From: an uncultured Myxococcales bacterium
Lineage (GTDB): Bacteria; Myxococcota_A; UBA9042
Assembly: GCA_903919145.1 (NCBI GenBank)
Contig: CAIXGW010000016.1
Coordinates: forward strand, 49,367 to 113,366
DNA length: 64,000 nt
Direction: 5' to 3'
The notes beneath the pieces were generated by a model. The model had not been told where the DNA came from and searched no databases. It saw only the letters and a list, made by a program, of their open reading frames with translations. Position 1 is the first letter of the stretch. Each line of letters opens with the position of its first letter. Position numbers and translations under genes: made by a program. Shown here in pieces: positions 19,297-26,637 of the stretch.

Positions 19297-20067
19297 ATGA
19301 AAACCCACCGCCGGCGATCGGCCACGTGGCCCGCCTCCGCCCTGGTCGCCGTGCTCTTGGGCCTGACCACCGCCGCGACGTCCGGTTGCAGCGTGGCGAC
19401 GCTGGGTGCGGCGCGACCCGTCGACATGGGCAGCCATCAAGTGGTGATCGCCCCGTCGATGGTGCGGATTGCCCGAGGCGGTAGCCCGTATATCGGCCCG
19501 CAGCTGGAAATCGGCGAGCGCTACGGCGTGTCCAAGAAGGCTGACATTGGCGTCAGGCTGTGGCTGCCGATGCCTGGCTACGTGGTCGATTCGCGCATAG
19601 CGCTGCGCCGCTCGGCCGATCCCAATTCTGGCTTGGACATTGCGCTGCAGCCGGGCACTTCTTACCTGTACGTGCCCGGCGGCGATGCCAATTCGTCGCC
19701 CCTGCACATCGCCACCCTGGCGCTGCCGGTGTTGTTTGGCCTGAATTTTGGCGGCGGTCGACAGCTGGTGCTGGGGGCAAAACTGCTCGACATTCTTGCA
19801 GTCGACACGGTCAACGGCGCCGAGCCAGCCAACATCCTTAGCGCCGCGGCCACGGTGGGCCTGGTCTGGCCGATCACCGACAGCTTCTCTGTGGCGCCAG
19901 AATTGGGCGTGGGCGCGGCGCTTCTGGGTTCGCTGGCCGGCTACGGCAGCGACCTAGGCGTCTCTGGGACCACGGTGCAGTTCTCCTTGGGGCTTTTGCT
20001 GGGCGGCAAGGCCCCGGCGCCGATGAAGTGCGTTGCGCTGCCCGTCGACTCCACCCCTCAGGACTGA
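19297..20067 (+). CDS. Beta-barrel-like lipoprotein
   Basis: 256 residues with lipobox ATSGC and GAGG ahead of the ATG. The mature part has alternating hydrophobic strands and glycines (GLVWPITDSFSVAPELGVGA, QFSLGLLLGG), like small outer-membrane barrel proteins. It lies 33 bases after the YiiX-like gene, so probably in the same transcript. No specific family recognised. Confidence 0.65.
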   Translation: MKTHRRRSATWPASALVAVLLGLTTAATSGCSVATLGAARPVDMGSHQVVIAPSMVRIARGGSPYIGPQLEIGERYGVSKKADIGVRLWLPMPGYVVDSRIALRRSADPNSGLDIALQPGTSYLYVPGGDANSSPLHIATLALPVLFGLNFGGGRQLVLGAKLLDILAVDTVNGAEPANILSAAATVGLVWPITDSFSVAPELGVGAALLGSLAGYGSDLGVSGTTVQFSLGLLLGGKAPAPMKCVALPVDSTPQD

Positions 20068-20214
20068 GTCGCGGCGGACCCCTAGGCCCCTAGACCGGCA
20101 GAAATTCTGCGCAACCTTGGGGTTGCCGTCAGGAGGGGTGCATCCTCGGCCAGGGTTCGCTATTCTCTGGCGACCGCGCGAGCCAGCGCGAGCACCAGTT
20201 GAACCACGGCCACC

Positions 20215-20949
20215 ATGCTCCACGCCCGCCACGAACATAGCCCGAGCGCCGCCTACGGCCGACCAGTGCACATGTGGACCTATGGCCATGCCGGCCGCCC
20301 AGTGCTGGCTTTTCCCACCGCCGGTGGCTATGCCCACGAGTGGGAGCACCACGGCGTGGTCAAGACGCTGGCCGACTGGATTGAAGCGGGGCGCATCCGC
20401 CTGTACTGCCCAGAGACCAACGCCGCGGCCGTGTGGATCCATCCCGGCACCGATCTGGCGGACCGCATGGCCCGTCACCAAGCCTATGAGCAGTTTATCT
20501 CTCAGGAATTAGTGCCGCGCATCTGGGCTGAGAGCGGCCGGCGAGACATTGCCGTCATCGGCGCCAGCGTTGGAGCTATGTATGCCGTCAACGCCGGTTT
20601 GAAGCACCCCGAGCTTTTCAGCCACGCGATTGGCCTGTCGGGGCGCTACCGCGCCAACTACTTCACCGGTGGCTCGCGCGACGAAGGAGTCTACTTCAGC
20701 GACCCCAGTGCCTACGTGTGGAACCTGGGCGGCGATCACCTGGCCCGGGTGCGCCACCACGCCAAGATCACGCTGGTGTGCGGCCAGGGCGCCCACGAGG
20801 GCACCTGCCTGGCAGAGACGCGCCATCTGGCCAGTGGCCTGAGCAGTGCCGGCGTGCCCACGTGGCTTGACCTGTGGGGCCAGGACGTCTCGCACGACTG
20901 GAAGTGGTGGCGTCGGCAAATCCGATATCATATCGGGATGTTGCTTTAG
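20215..20949 (+). CDS. Esterase-type alpha/beta hydrolase
   Basis: A 244-residue cytoplasmic protein of the putative-esterase (esterase D-like) type. The nucleophile elbow reads GASVG, and the likely catalytic His is in SHDWKWWRRQ near the C-terminus; this pairing is typical of small esterases annotated with D-family hydrolases. No signal peptide. The ATG has no strong ribosome-binding site, but the N-terminus aligns sensibly with the fold. Substrate unknown. Confidence 0.78.
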   Translation: MLHARHEHSPSAAYGRPVHMWTYGHAGRPVLAFPTAGGYAHEWEHHGVVKTLADWIEAGRIRLYCPETNAAAVWIHPGTDLADRMARHQAYEQFISQELVPRIWAESGRRDIAVIGASVGAMYAVNAGLKHPELFSHAIGLSGRYRANYFTGGSRDEGVYFSDPSAYVWNLGGDHLARVRHHAKITLVCGQGAHEGTCLAETRHLASGLSSAGVPTWLDLWGQDVSHDWKWWRRQIRYHIGMLL

Positions 20950-21062
20950 GTTCCCCCCGTCAAGAAAAAGTGCAAGAAAATCTTTGGCCGCTGCGCTTGG
21001 CGCAGATCCAAGGCCCCCGCCGCGCGTCCAAGTCGGTGGACTTTGGCGTTGCGAGGTGGCCA

Positions 21063-22022
21063 ATGCAGACGAAAACTTTTGCTTCTTCTTTGATTCTATT
21101 AGTCTTTGCTGGTTTGGGTGTGGGGTTTCCCACTCAGGCAGCAGCCAGTGCGGCTACCGGCTCGTATTCGGTAGAAGTGGTCGACCAGTGGGGTGGCCGC
21201 TTGCCGACGTGGTGGCACGGCGGTCGCACCTGGGTGATGGGCGAACAAGGTCAGCGCTACCGGATTCGCGTGCGCAATCGCAGCCCGCAGCGGGTGGAAG
21301 CTGTCATCTCTGTGGATGGCCGCGACGCGATCGACGGCAAGGCCGCCCACACCAGCAAGCCCGGGTACATTGTGCCGCCGTGGGGCGAGGTGGCCGTCGA
21401 TGGCTTCCGCGTGTCGATGCGCGACGTGGCGACCTTTCGCTTCTCTTCGGTAGAGGACTCTTATGCCGCCCAGATGGGCAACGACCGCAACGTCGGCGTG
21501 ATTGGTGTGGCGGTGTTCAGCGAGCGGCGCTACGTGGAACCCCAGCCAGTGCGCCGGCCATGGGAGGAGCGGCCAGGGTGCGGCAGCTGCGACCGCGACC
21601 AGGGCCGCGCCGGCCCGACCCGCCAAGGAGAAAGCAAGGCGGGCGGCGGCGCTGCTCCGCAGGGCAGCGCGGACTCGGCCAAGGCCGAAGCAGCCCCGCG
21701 CAGCCAGGGCGGGGCTTCCAAGCGCGCGATGGCTGACAGTGAGGCCGGCGAACGTCCTGGCCTTGGCACCCAGTTTGGCGAGCGCCGCGAATCACGGGTC
21801 CAACAAGTCGATTTTCTAAGGCGCCACCCCAGCCAGCCCGATGCCGTGCTGTCGATCCGCTACAACGACGCGCCAGGCCTCATCGCCGCCGGTGTGCCGA
21901 TCCGTCCGCCGCGCCCGACCCCGCTGCAGCGCGAGCACTGGCGCCGCGACCACGCCCGGCCCTTTGAGGACCAGCCCAATGCTTTTGCCTCTCCGCCCGC
22001 CGGTTGGGACGGCGACTGGTAG
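21063..22022 (+). CDS. Secreted protein of unknown function
   Basis: 319 residues with a signal peptide ending near TQAAAS; the ATG follows GAGGTGG. The N-terminal 150 residues form a compact domain (YRIRVRNRSPQRVEAVISVDG, GYIVPPWGEVAVDGFRVS, NVGVIGVAVFSE) that I recognise as recurrent in secreted proteobacterial proteins without an assigned role. The remainder is low-complexity Gly/Ala/Arg, and the end is Pro-rich with FASPPAGWDGDW. Confidence 0.7.
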   Translation: MQTKTFASSLILLVFAGLGVGFPTQAAASAATGSYSVEVVDQWGGRLPTWWHGGRTWVMGEQGQRYRIRVRNRSPQRVEAVISVDGRDAIDGKAAHTSKPGYIVPPWGEVAVDGFRVSMRDVATFRFSSVEDSYAAQMGNDRNVGVIGVAVFSERRYVEPQPVRRPWEERPGCGSCDRDQGRAGPTRQGESKAGGGAAPQGSADSAKAEAAPRSQGGASKRAMADSEAGERPGLGTQFGERRESRVQQVDFLRRHPSQPDAVLSIRYNDAPGLIAAGVPIRPPRPTPLQREHWRRDHARPFEDQPNAFASPPAGWDGDW

Positions 22023-22091
22023 CGCCGCGGCCAGCCGTGTCGGATTCTTCGGACGGCGTGTCTAGGTTCGGCGAAATTGCTAGAAATCCAT

Positions 22092-22113
22092 GACAAGTAT
22101 AGCTATTTATGTC
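22092..22113. promoter_or_regulatory. Symmetric dyad, candidate enhancer site
   Basis: GACA-N3-ATAGCTAT-N3-TGTC, exactly symmetric about one centre, about 108 bases upstream of the -24 GG of the sigma-54 element. Position and symmetry fit an upstream activator site for an NtrC-type protein. Which regulator binds it is inference; the one encoded at 28.7 kb is the obvious candidate. Confidence 0.4.
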
Positions 22114-22207
22114 TGATGGGCGCCGGCGTCGGGATTTGGCGAAGCGACATTAAGACAGCTCCAGCAGCAAGCTATCTGCAACCCTCTGAAAACTATAAGT
22201 AGTCAAG

Positions 22208-22224
22208 TTGGCACGGCCCTTGCT
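22208..22224 (+). promoter_or_regulatory. Sigma-54 (-24/-12) promoter
   Basis: TTGGCACGGCCCTTGCT matches the full sigma-54 consensus, with GG and GC separated by exactly 10 bases. Transcription would begin near 22235, about 150 bases before the small membrane protein gene. The 360-base gap it lies in (22023-22382) holds no gene; besides this element it contains the symmetric dyad at 22092. Confidence 0.85.
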
Positions 22225-22382
22225 ATACCTATAGTCAGGACGCGATGGCAAGCGCCCAGCCCACCGAGACAGCGGATGCGACCCGCGCAAGAGGTGGAAG
22301 TTAGGCCGCAATGCCGCGTTCTTGCCTCATACCAGCTTTCCTGTCTAGCCGCTTGGCTAGCCCCAACTGACCGGAGGACCCT

Positions 22383-22733
22383 ATGTCGACTTCTCGCAAC
22401 CACATCGCCCTGCTTCCCACCTACATCGGCGCTGGCCTTGGCATGCTGGCCTTCTTGCTGGTTGGCGCGGTTCCCGGAGTGCTCTACGGCGGTTACATGG
22501 GCCTGGTGATGACCGAGGCCTTGTTTGGCCACGTAGATGAGGTGTCGATGCTGGCGCGAAGCGTGACCGGCGGCGGCATGATCCTGGGCCTGCTCTCTTC
22601 GATGTTCCTGTTCTTGGTCAGCGGTGCCTTCGCCGGCACGCTGGTCGGCCTGCCGTTTGCCCGGTTGCTGCACGGAGCCAGCGCTTCGGCGGCGGTGCCA
22701 AGCCCGGTGGCCGCAGAGACCCCCAGTCGCTGA
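22383..22733 (+). CDS. Small membrane protein, first gene after the sigma-54 promoter
   Basis: 116 residues with a GGAGGA site ahead of the ATG. Two long hydrophobic segments (about 10-40 and 62-92) are rich in glycine (GAGLGMLAFLLVGAVPG, GGGMILGLLSSMFLFL), and the tail is polar. No family recognised. It lies between the sigma-54 promoter and the cytochrome genes, but two hairpins follow it, so it may be made partly as a separate short transcript. A membrane accessory role for the cytochromes is inference. Confidence 0.75.
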   Translation: MSTSRNHIALLPTYIGAGLGMLAFLLVGAVPGVLYGGYMGLVMTEALFGHVDEVSMLARSVTGGGMILGLLSSMFLFLVSGAFAGTLVGLPFARLLHGASASAAVPSPVAAETPSR

Positions 22734-22742
22734 GGCAGCCCT

Positions 22743-22782
22743 GTCTGACAATCCCGACAACGCCCTGTCGGGGTTTCCAGAC
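22743..22782 (+). terminator. Hairpin after the small membrane protein gene
   Basis: Inner stem CCCGACA/TGTCGGG with a six-base loop, and an outer GTCTG/CAGAC pairing. The following GTTTCC is a poor T-run, so this may attenuate or stabilise RNA rather than terminate. Confidence 0.45.
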
Positions 22783-22820
22783 ATCCAGGGCAAGTTGATG
22801 AAAGTTAGCGGTTCGTCCTT

Positions 22821-22867
22821 GTCGCCCAATCCCGACACCCGGGGTTGGGCGACTTCCTTTTTGTTCC
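22821..22867 (+). terminator. Rho-independent terminator
   Basis: A 13-bp stem, GTCGCCCAATCCC pairing with GGGGTTGGGCGAC (one G-U pair), a seven-base loop, and a CTTCCTTTTTGTT tail. It should end the short transcript from the sigma-54 promoter, at least in part, before the cytochrome genes. The 356-base gap 22734-23089 otherwise holds the sigma-54-like element at 23003. Confidence 0.75.
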
Positions 22868-23002
22868 CCAGCGGGTCCAAGGCTCTCTGCGCACGGCCGC
22901 GACTCTCCACGTGCTCGGGCCGCCTGTGCCGCGATTGCCGGTAGACTGTAGCAAAAGCAATGGGTTGCCGATTTGTGATGGTTTGGTCACAGAGCGAGCG
23001 CC

Positions 23003-23019
23003 TTGGCACGGATCTTCCA
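23003..23019 (+). promoter_or_regulatory. Imperfect sigma-54-like element before the cytochrome genes
   Basis: TTGGCACGGATCTTCCA has a perfect -24 half, but the -12 GC is CC. It lies within a palindrome CCTTGG-N10-CCAAGG, 71 bases upstream of the heptaheme gene. It could be a weak sigma-54 promoter or a binding site. Confidence 0.35.
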
Positions 23020-23089
23020 AGGCATTGGGGCGGTGCAGGGGGGAGTCTATCCCCAGACCTGACCGACGAGGCCGCCCAGGAGGATAGCG

Positions 23090-24949
23090 ATGAACACCCC
23101 CGACCCACCGACCTTGCCGCCTACGGCGAGACCAAGACGCTACCTGCAGTGCGCACAGACTGCCCTGCTGGCGCTGCTGTGGCTGTTGAGCGCCGCGCCC
23201 GCCGTTGCTGCGCCCCAAGACGCTGACGATCCCAAGTGGTGCCGAGCCTGCCACCAGGAGCCAGAGCTGTCGGCCAAGTCCTTCCGCCAGAGTGCTCACG
23301 CCAAGCAGACCTGCCGTGACTGCCACACTGGCTTTCAGTTCAATCCCCACGAGCCCGTACAGGTGGCCAAGGGCAAGGACATCGACGCTCTCAAAGAGCT
23401 GGGCTTTGGCCAACCGGTGGCGCTGGCTTCTTGCATCAGCTGCCATGACGACTCGACGGCGGCGGCGGGCACTTTTGACCACGCCAAGCCGCGGCAAGGG
23501 GCCAAGCCGCTGACCGCCAAGCAGGCCAAAGACCAGGGCATCCCCTATTGCTTTGACTGCCACGGCCCGGTTCACGAGATCGCCCTGGCCAAGGACCAGC
23601 CGCCCGTGGAGCGCCGGCGGGCCATGAACAAGCGCTGCGGCAATTGCCACGGCGACGCCAAGAAGATGGAGCCATTTCAGCGCAGCTCGCTGATGGTCAA
23701 GGAATACGGGCACACCATGCACGCCCGCAAGCTGGAGCTGGGATCAGACGACGCGCCTGGCTGCATGGACTGCCATCCGGCGCACCAAAAGGCGCGGGCC
23801 AAGGCAGAACAAGCGGGTAGCGCCTGCGCGCAGTGCCACAAGGGTGTTGCCAAGGAATTCAGCGTACTGGCCAACCACAAGCCGGTGGACCGCGACTCGC
23901 GGCCGGTCAGCTTCTGGACCCAAAAGTTCTTTGCCTGGTTGACGTTCTTGACGATCCTGGCCCTGTCTCTGCACGTGCTGCTCGATCTGCTGGGCGTGAT
24001 TCGCCGCTCTTGGTTCAAGCAAGAGGACCCGCACCACGCCGCCAAGCTGGCCGAAGTGCCTCTGCCGGCACTGGCAGCGGTGAGCGGCGGCCGGGTCGAG
24101 CCCGCCGGCACGGTGCTGCGCTTTGACCTATGGCAGCGCATTGCCCACGGCGTGATGGCGCTGTCCTTCACTACCTTGGTGTTGACGGGCTGGCCTCTGT
24201 CGGCGGCCGGAATTGGCGCGTCGCGCTCGCTGGTTGGCGCCTTTGGTGGGCTTGAGCAGGTGGCTTGGCTGCACCGGGTCGCTGCGGTGGGCTTGGTCCT
24301 GGCCTGCGTCATTCACCTGATCTATCTGGTGGCTTTGGTGGCCAAGGGCAAGCTGCGCTTCTCCATGTTGCCCAAGCCCAAGGACATCAAGGACCTGGTG
24401 GCCAACCTGGCGTGGTTTGTCGGCCTGCGCAAGCAGCGCCCGGCGTACGACCGCTTCTCTTACTTTGAGAAGTTTGACTACTGGGCGGTGTTTTGGGGCT
24501 GCGTCATCATGATTGGCTCTGGAGCCGTGCGCTGGTTCCCCGACACCGTGCTCAAGGTCGCGCCGACGTGGGTCTACGAGGTCGCCTTCCTGGCCCACAC
24601 CGACGAAGCGCTGCTGGCGGCCCTGGCGATCTTTGTGTGGCACTTCTACAACGTCCACCTGCGCCCGGCGGTGTTCCCGATGTCGTGGGTGTTCCTGACG
24701 GGGCGCATGACCTTGGAAGAGCACGCAGAGGAGCACGGCGCCGAGTTTGAAGCGTGGCAGGCTGCCGCCAAGGCGCGCGCCAACGCCGCGGCCGCCCCGG
24801 CGCCAGCAGCGGAGCCCGTTGCCGCCGTTTCAACTGCCGGCCAGCCCGCAGTGCCAGCGGCGGTGGAGCCAGCGGTGCCCGCCAACGCCAAAGCAGATCA
24901 GCCGGCCACGCCGAATCCGCCGACGGCCAAAGACGGCGAGGGGAGGTAG
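23090..24949 (+). CDS. Heptaheme cytochrome c fused to a membrane cytochrome b domain
   Basis: A 619-residue protein. A signal peptide ends at AVAAP. The periplasmic part holds seven CxxCH motifs (CRACH, CRDCH, CISCH, CFDCH, CGNCH, CMDCH, CAQCH) up to about residue 250. Four or more membrane segments follow, with histidines placed like those of di-heme b-type cytochromes of reductases and hydrogenases (RIAHGVMAL, WLHRVAAV, FVWHFYNVHLRP). The tail is Ala/Pro-rich. It should pass electrons between the quinone pool and periplasmic haems. A GGAGG site precedes the ATG. It is first in a run with a triheme and a dodecaheme protein and then a two-component system. Direction of electron flow is not determinable from sequence. 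Confidence 0.88.
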   Translation: MNTPDPPTLPPTARPRRYLQCAQTALLALLWLLSAAPAVAAPQDADDPKWCRACHQEPELSAKSFRQSAHAKQTCRDCHTGFQFNPHEPVQVAKGKDIDALKELGFGQPVALASCISCHDDSTAAAGTFDHAKPRQGAKPLTAKQAKDQGIPYCFDCHGPVHEIALAKDQPPVERRRAMNKRCGNCHGDAKKMEPFQRSSLMVKEYGHTMHARKLELGSDDAPGCMDCHPAHQKARAKAEQAGSACAQCHKGVAKEFSVLANHKPVDRDSRPVSFWTQKFFAWLTFLTILALSLHVLLDLLGVIRRSWFKQEDPHHAAKLAEVPLPALAAVSGGRVEPAGTVLRFDLWQRIAHGVMALSFTTLVLTGWPLSAAGIGASRSLVGAFGGLEQVAWLHRVAAVGLVLACVIHLIYLVALVAKGKLRFSMLPKPKDIKDLVANLAWFVGLRKQRPAYDRFSYFEKFDYWAVFWGCVIMIGSGAVRWFPDTVLKVAPTWVYEVAFLAHTDEALLAALAIFVWHFYNVHLRPAVFPMSWVFLTGRMTLEEHAEEHGAEFEAWQAAAKARANAAAAPAPAAEPVAAVSTAGQPAVPAAVEPAVPANAKADQPATPNPPTAKDGEGR

Positions 24950-24952
24950 CTC

Positions 24953-25603
24953 ATGCAACCCAAGACGGCAAAGGCCTGGCTGATGGTGGTGGTAGGTGGC
25001 TTTGCGGTCCTAGCGGTGCGCGGCAACACGGTGTTGGGCGGCGAGGCGCCGGCCGTCGACCCCGCAGCCGCTGCCTCCGAAGAGTCCGCCAAAGGCGGCG
25101 CAGCCGGGGTCAAGCCCGCCGCAGCGGCGGCCGCGGACCCAGCCGAGGTGGCGCGCGCCGCCAAGATGGAGAAGGTCAAGAAGCTGGGGTGTTTTCAGTG
25201 CCACAACTTTGAGCACTACCTCAACGGTCGGCCCAAGCCGGCCAAGCCTCCCGGTGGCCCGGCAGGGCTTGCGCCGCCGGACGGCGCCTGTGGCGGCCCC
25301 GGGCACGAGTGCAAGGCGGCGCCGCCCAGCGCGGTCGCCGCTGTAGCGGCGGCAGGGACCGTAGCGGCGGACAAAGAAGAGGACAAGGACGAGCCAGAAG
25401 CGCAAGCCCAAGACAAGGAAGAGGAGAAGGAAGAGGCAGAGGCCGAAGAAGAGGAAGAGGAAGAGGATAGTCCCCCCGATCCCAAAGATTTTGCCCACGG
25501 ACCGCATGAGCAAGAGGGGATTGGCCACTGTCACCAGTGCCACGCGATCGAGGGGCATTTTCAGGTGAAGGTCCGCATGCAAGCATGCGCGGAGTGCCAC
25601 TGA
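24953..25603 (+). CDS. Triheme cytochrome c with very acidic linker
   Basis: 216 residues, starting three bases after the previous stop with GGGAGG upstream. An N-terminal hydrophobic segment anchors or exports it. CxxCH motifs are CFQCH near residue 80, CHQCH near 195 and CAECH as the very last residues. Between the first and second lies a spacer of about 100 residues, ending in a long Glu/Asp/Lys run (EEEKEEAEAEEEEEEEDS). Such an acidic tether could bind cations or basic partner cytochromes; that is inference. Haem attachment at an extreme C-terminal CxxCH is unusual. Confidence 0.82.
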   Translation: MQPKTAKAWLMVVVGGFAVLAVRGNTVLGGEAPAVDPAAAASEESAKGGAAGVKPAAAAAADPAEVARAAKMEKVKKLGCFQCHNFEHYLNGRPKPAKPPGGPAGLAPPDGACGGPGHECKAAPPSAVAAVAAAGTVAADKEEDKDEPEAQAQDKEEEKEEAEAEEEEEEEDSPPDPKDFAHGPHEQEGIGHCHQCHAIEGHFQVKVRMQACAECH

Positions 25604-25701
25604 CCCTTGGCGGGCCAAGGCGCAAGCGGACCAGGGCAGACAACCCGTTTTGAGATCAGTGGCTCTAGCCACCAGCGCACGGCGGGGGAGGCAGCGGGAC
25701 C

Positions 25702-26637
25702 ATGAATGCCAATGAGCCGCTGCTGCCCTGGCCCTTGCACACCCGTGTGGCGCAGTTGCTGGTTTTTGGCCTGGTGCCGGCGCTGTTGCTCATGGCTTTT
25801 GTCAGCTGGCAGCACGTGGCGAATTATGTAGAGAGCGACCCCGGTTACTGCGCCCAGTGCCATGCCAGCCGCGATCAATACGTGGTGTGGGACCAGGATG
25901 CCCACCACCGGGTCGCTTGCCAAAAGTGCCATCAGCAGACGCTGCAAGAGGCGGCCGCCATGTTGCAGGCCTATGTCAAAGGCGGAGGCGTTGCGCGCAG
26001 TGGCAAGAAGAAACTCATCCATTCTGGGTGGGTAGAGGACCGGGCCTGCCTGGGTTGCCACGGACCCACGGCCAGCAGCAGGGTGTCGATGGCCAACTCG
26101 CCCGCCCACCTGGTCCACCTGGAGCTGCCCAGGGTAGACTGCCTAACCTGCCACTCTCGCGGCATTCACCGCCGCAGCGAGCCCGAGACGTCTTGCCAGA
26201 AATGCCACGACGAGAAGGCCGGCAAGGGCTGCGCAGGAGACGGAAAGTGCACGGCCTGCCATACTTTTGTTGGCCCTGCGGACTCCTTGCTGCCTTCGCG
26301 GGCCACCTGCGAGGGCTGCCATCAGGTCTCTGGGGTTGGCAAGAGCACCCACGCCAAGGATCCGCACATGGGCAACCTGGACTGCTCGGTCTGCCATCGC
26401 CCCCACGCTCCAAGTGGACCCAAGGTGGTAGCTTGCCTTTCCTGCCATGCCGGCAAAAGCAGCAGCTGTTTTCACGGGGTGGCCGGCCGATCGACCTGCA
26501 TCGACTGCCACAAGCCACACTTGTGGGACGCCAGCGCCGTAGAGTGCCGCAGCTGCCACAGCGGTCCTCACGTGGTCGCCGCTGGGCCTGACTGCCGCCA
26601 GTGCCACGGCGTGCGGCCCCAAGAGAGGGCGCCGTGA
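25702..26637 (+). CDS. Membrane-anchored dodecaheme cytochrome c
   Basis: 311 residues with one N-terminal membrane anchor (about 13-35) and twelve CxxCH motifs spread evenly to the C-terminus. The first two (CAQCH, CQKCH) follow the anchor as in NapC/NirT-type quinol dehydrogenases, so the N-terminal part is probably related to that family; the rest is a longer haem wire of no class I recognise. GGAGG lies upstream. Its stop overlaps the GTG of the histidine kinase gene, so both are translated from one transcript. Probable periplasmic electron conduit. Confidence 0.85.
   Translation: MNANEPLLPWPLHTRVAQLLVFGLVPALLLMAFVSWQHVANYVESDPGYCAQCHASRDQYVVWDQDAHHRVACQKCHQQTLQEAAAMLQAYVKGGGVARSGKKKLIHSGWVEDRACLGCHGPTASSRVSMANSPAHLVHLELPRVDCLTCHSRGIHRRSEPETSCQKCHDEKAGKGCAGDGKCTACHTFVGPADSLLPSRATCEGCHQVSGVGKSTHAKDPHMGNLDCSVCHRPHAPSGPKVVACLSCHAGKSSSCFHGVAGRSTCIDCHKPHLWDASAVECRSCHSGPHVVAAGPDCRQCHGVRPQERAP

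Noticed and set aside
22203-23108. 301-residue minus-strand ORF over the promoter and small membrane gene
   Set aside because: It runs antisense through the sigma-54 promoter and terminators and has no recognisable domain.
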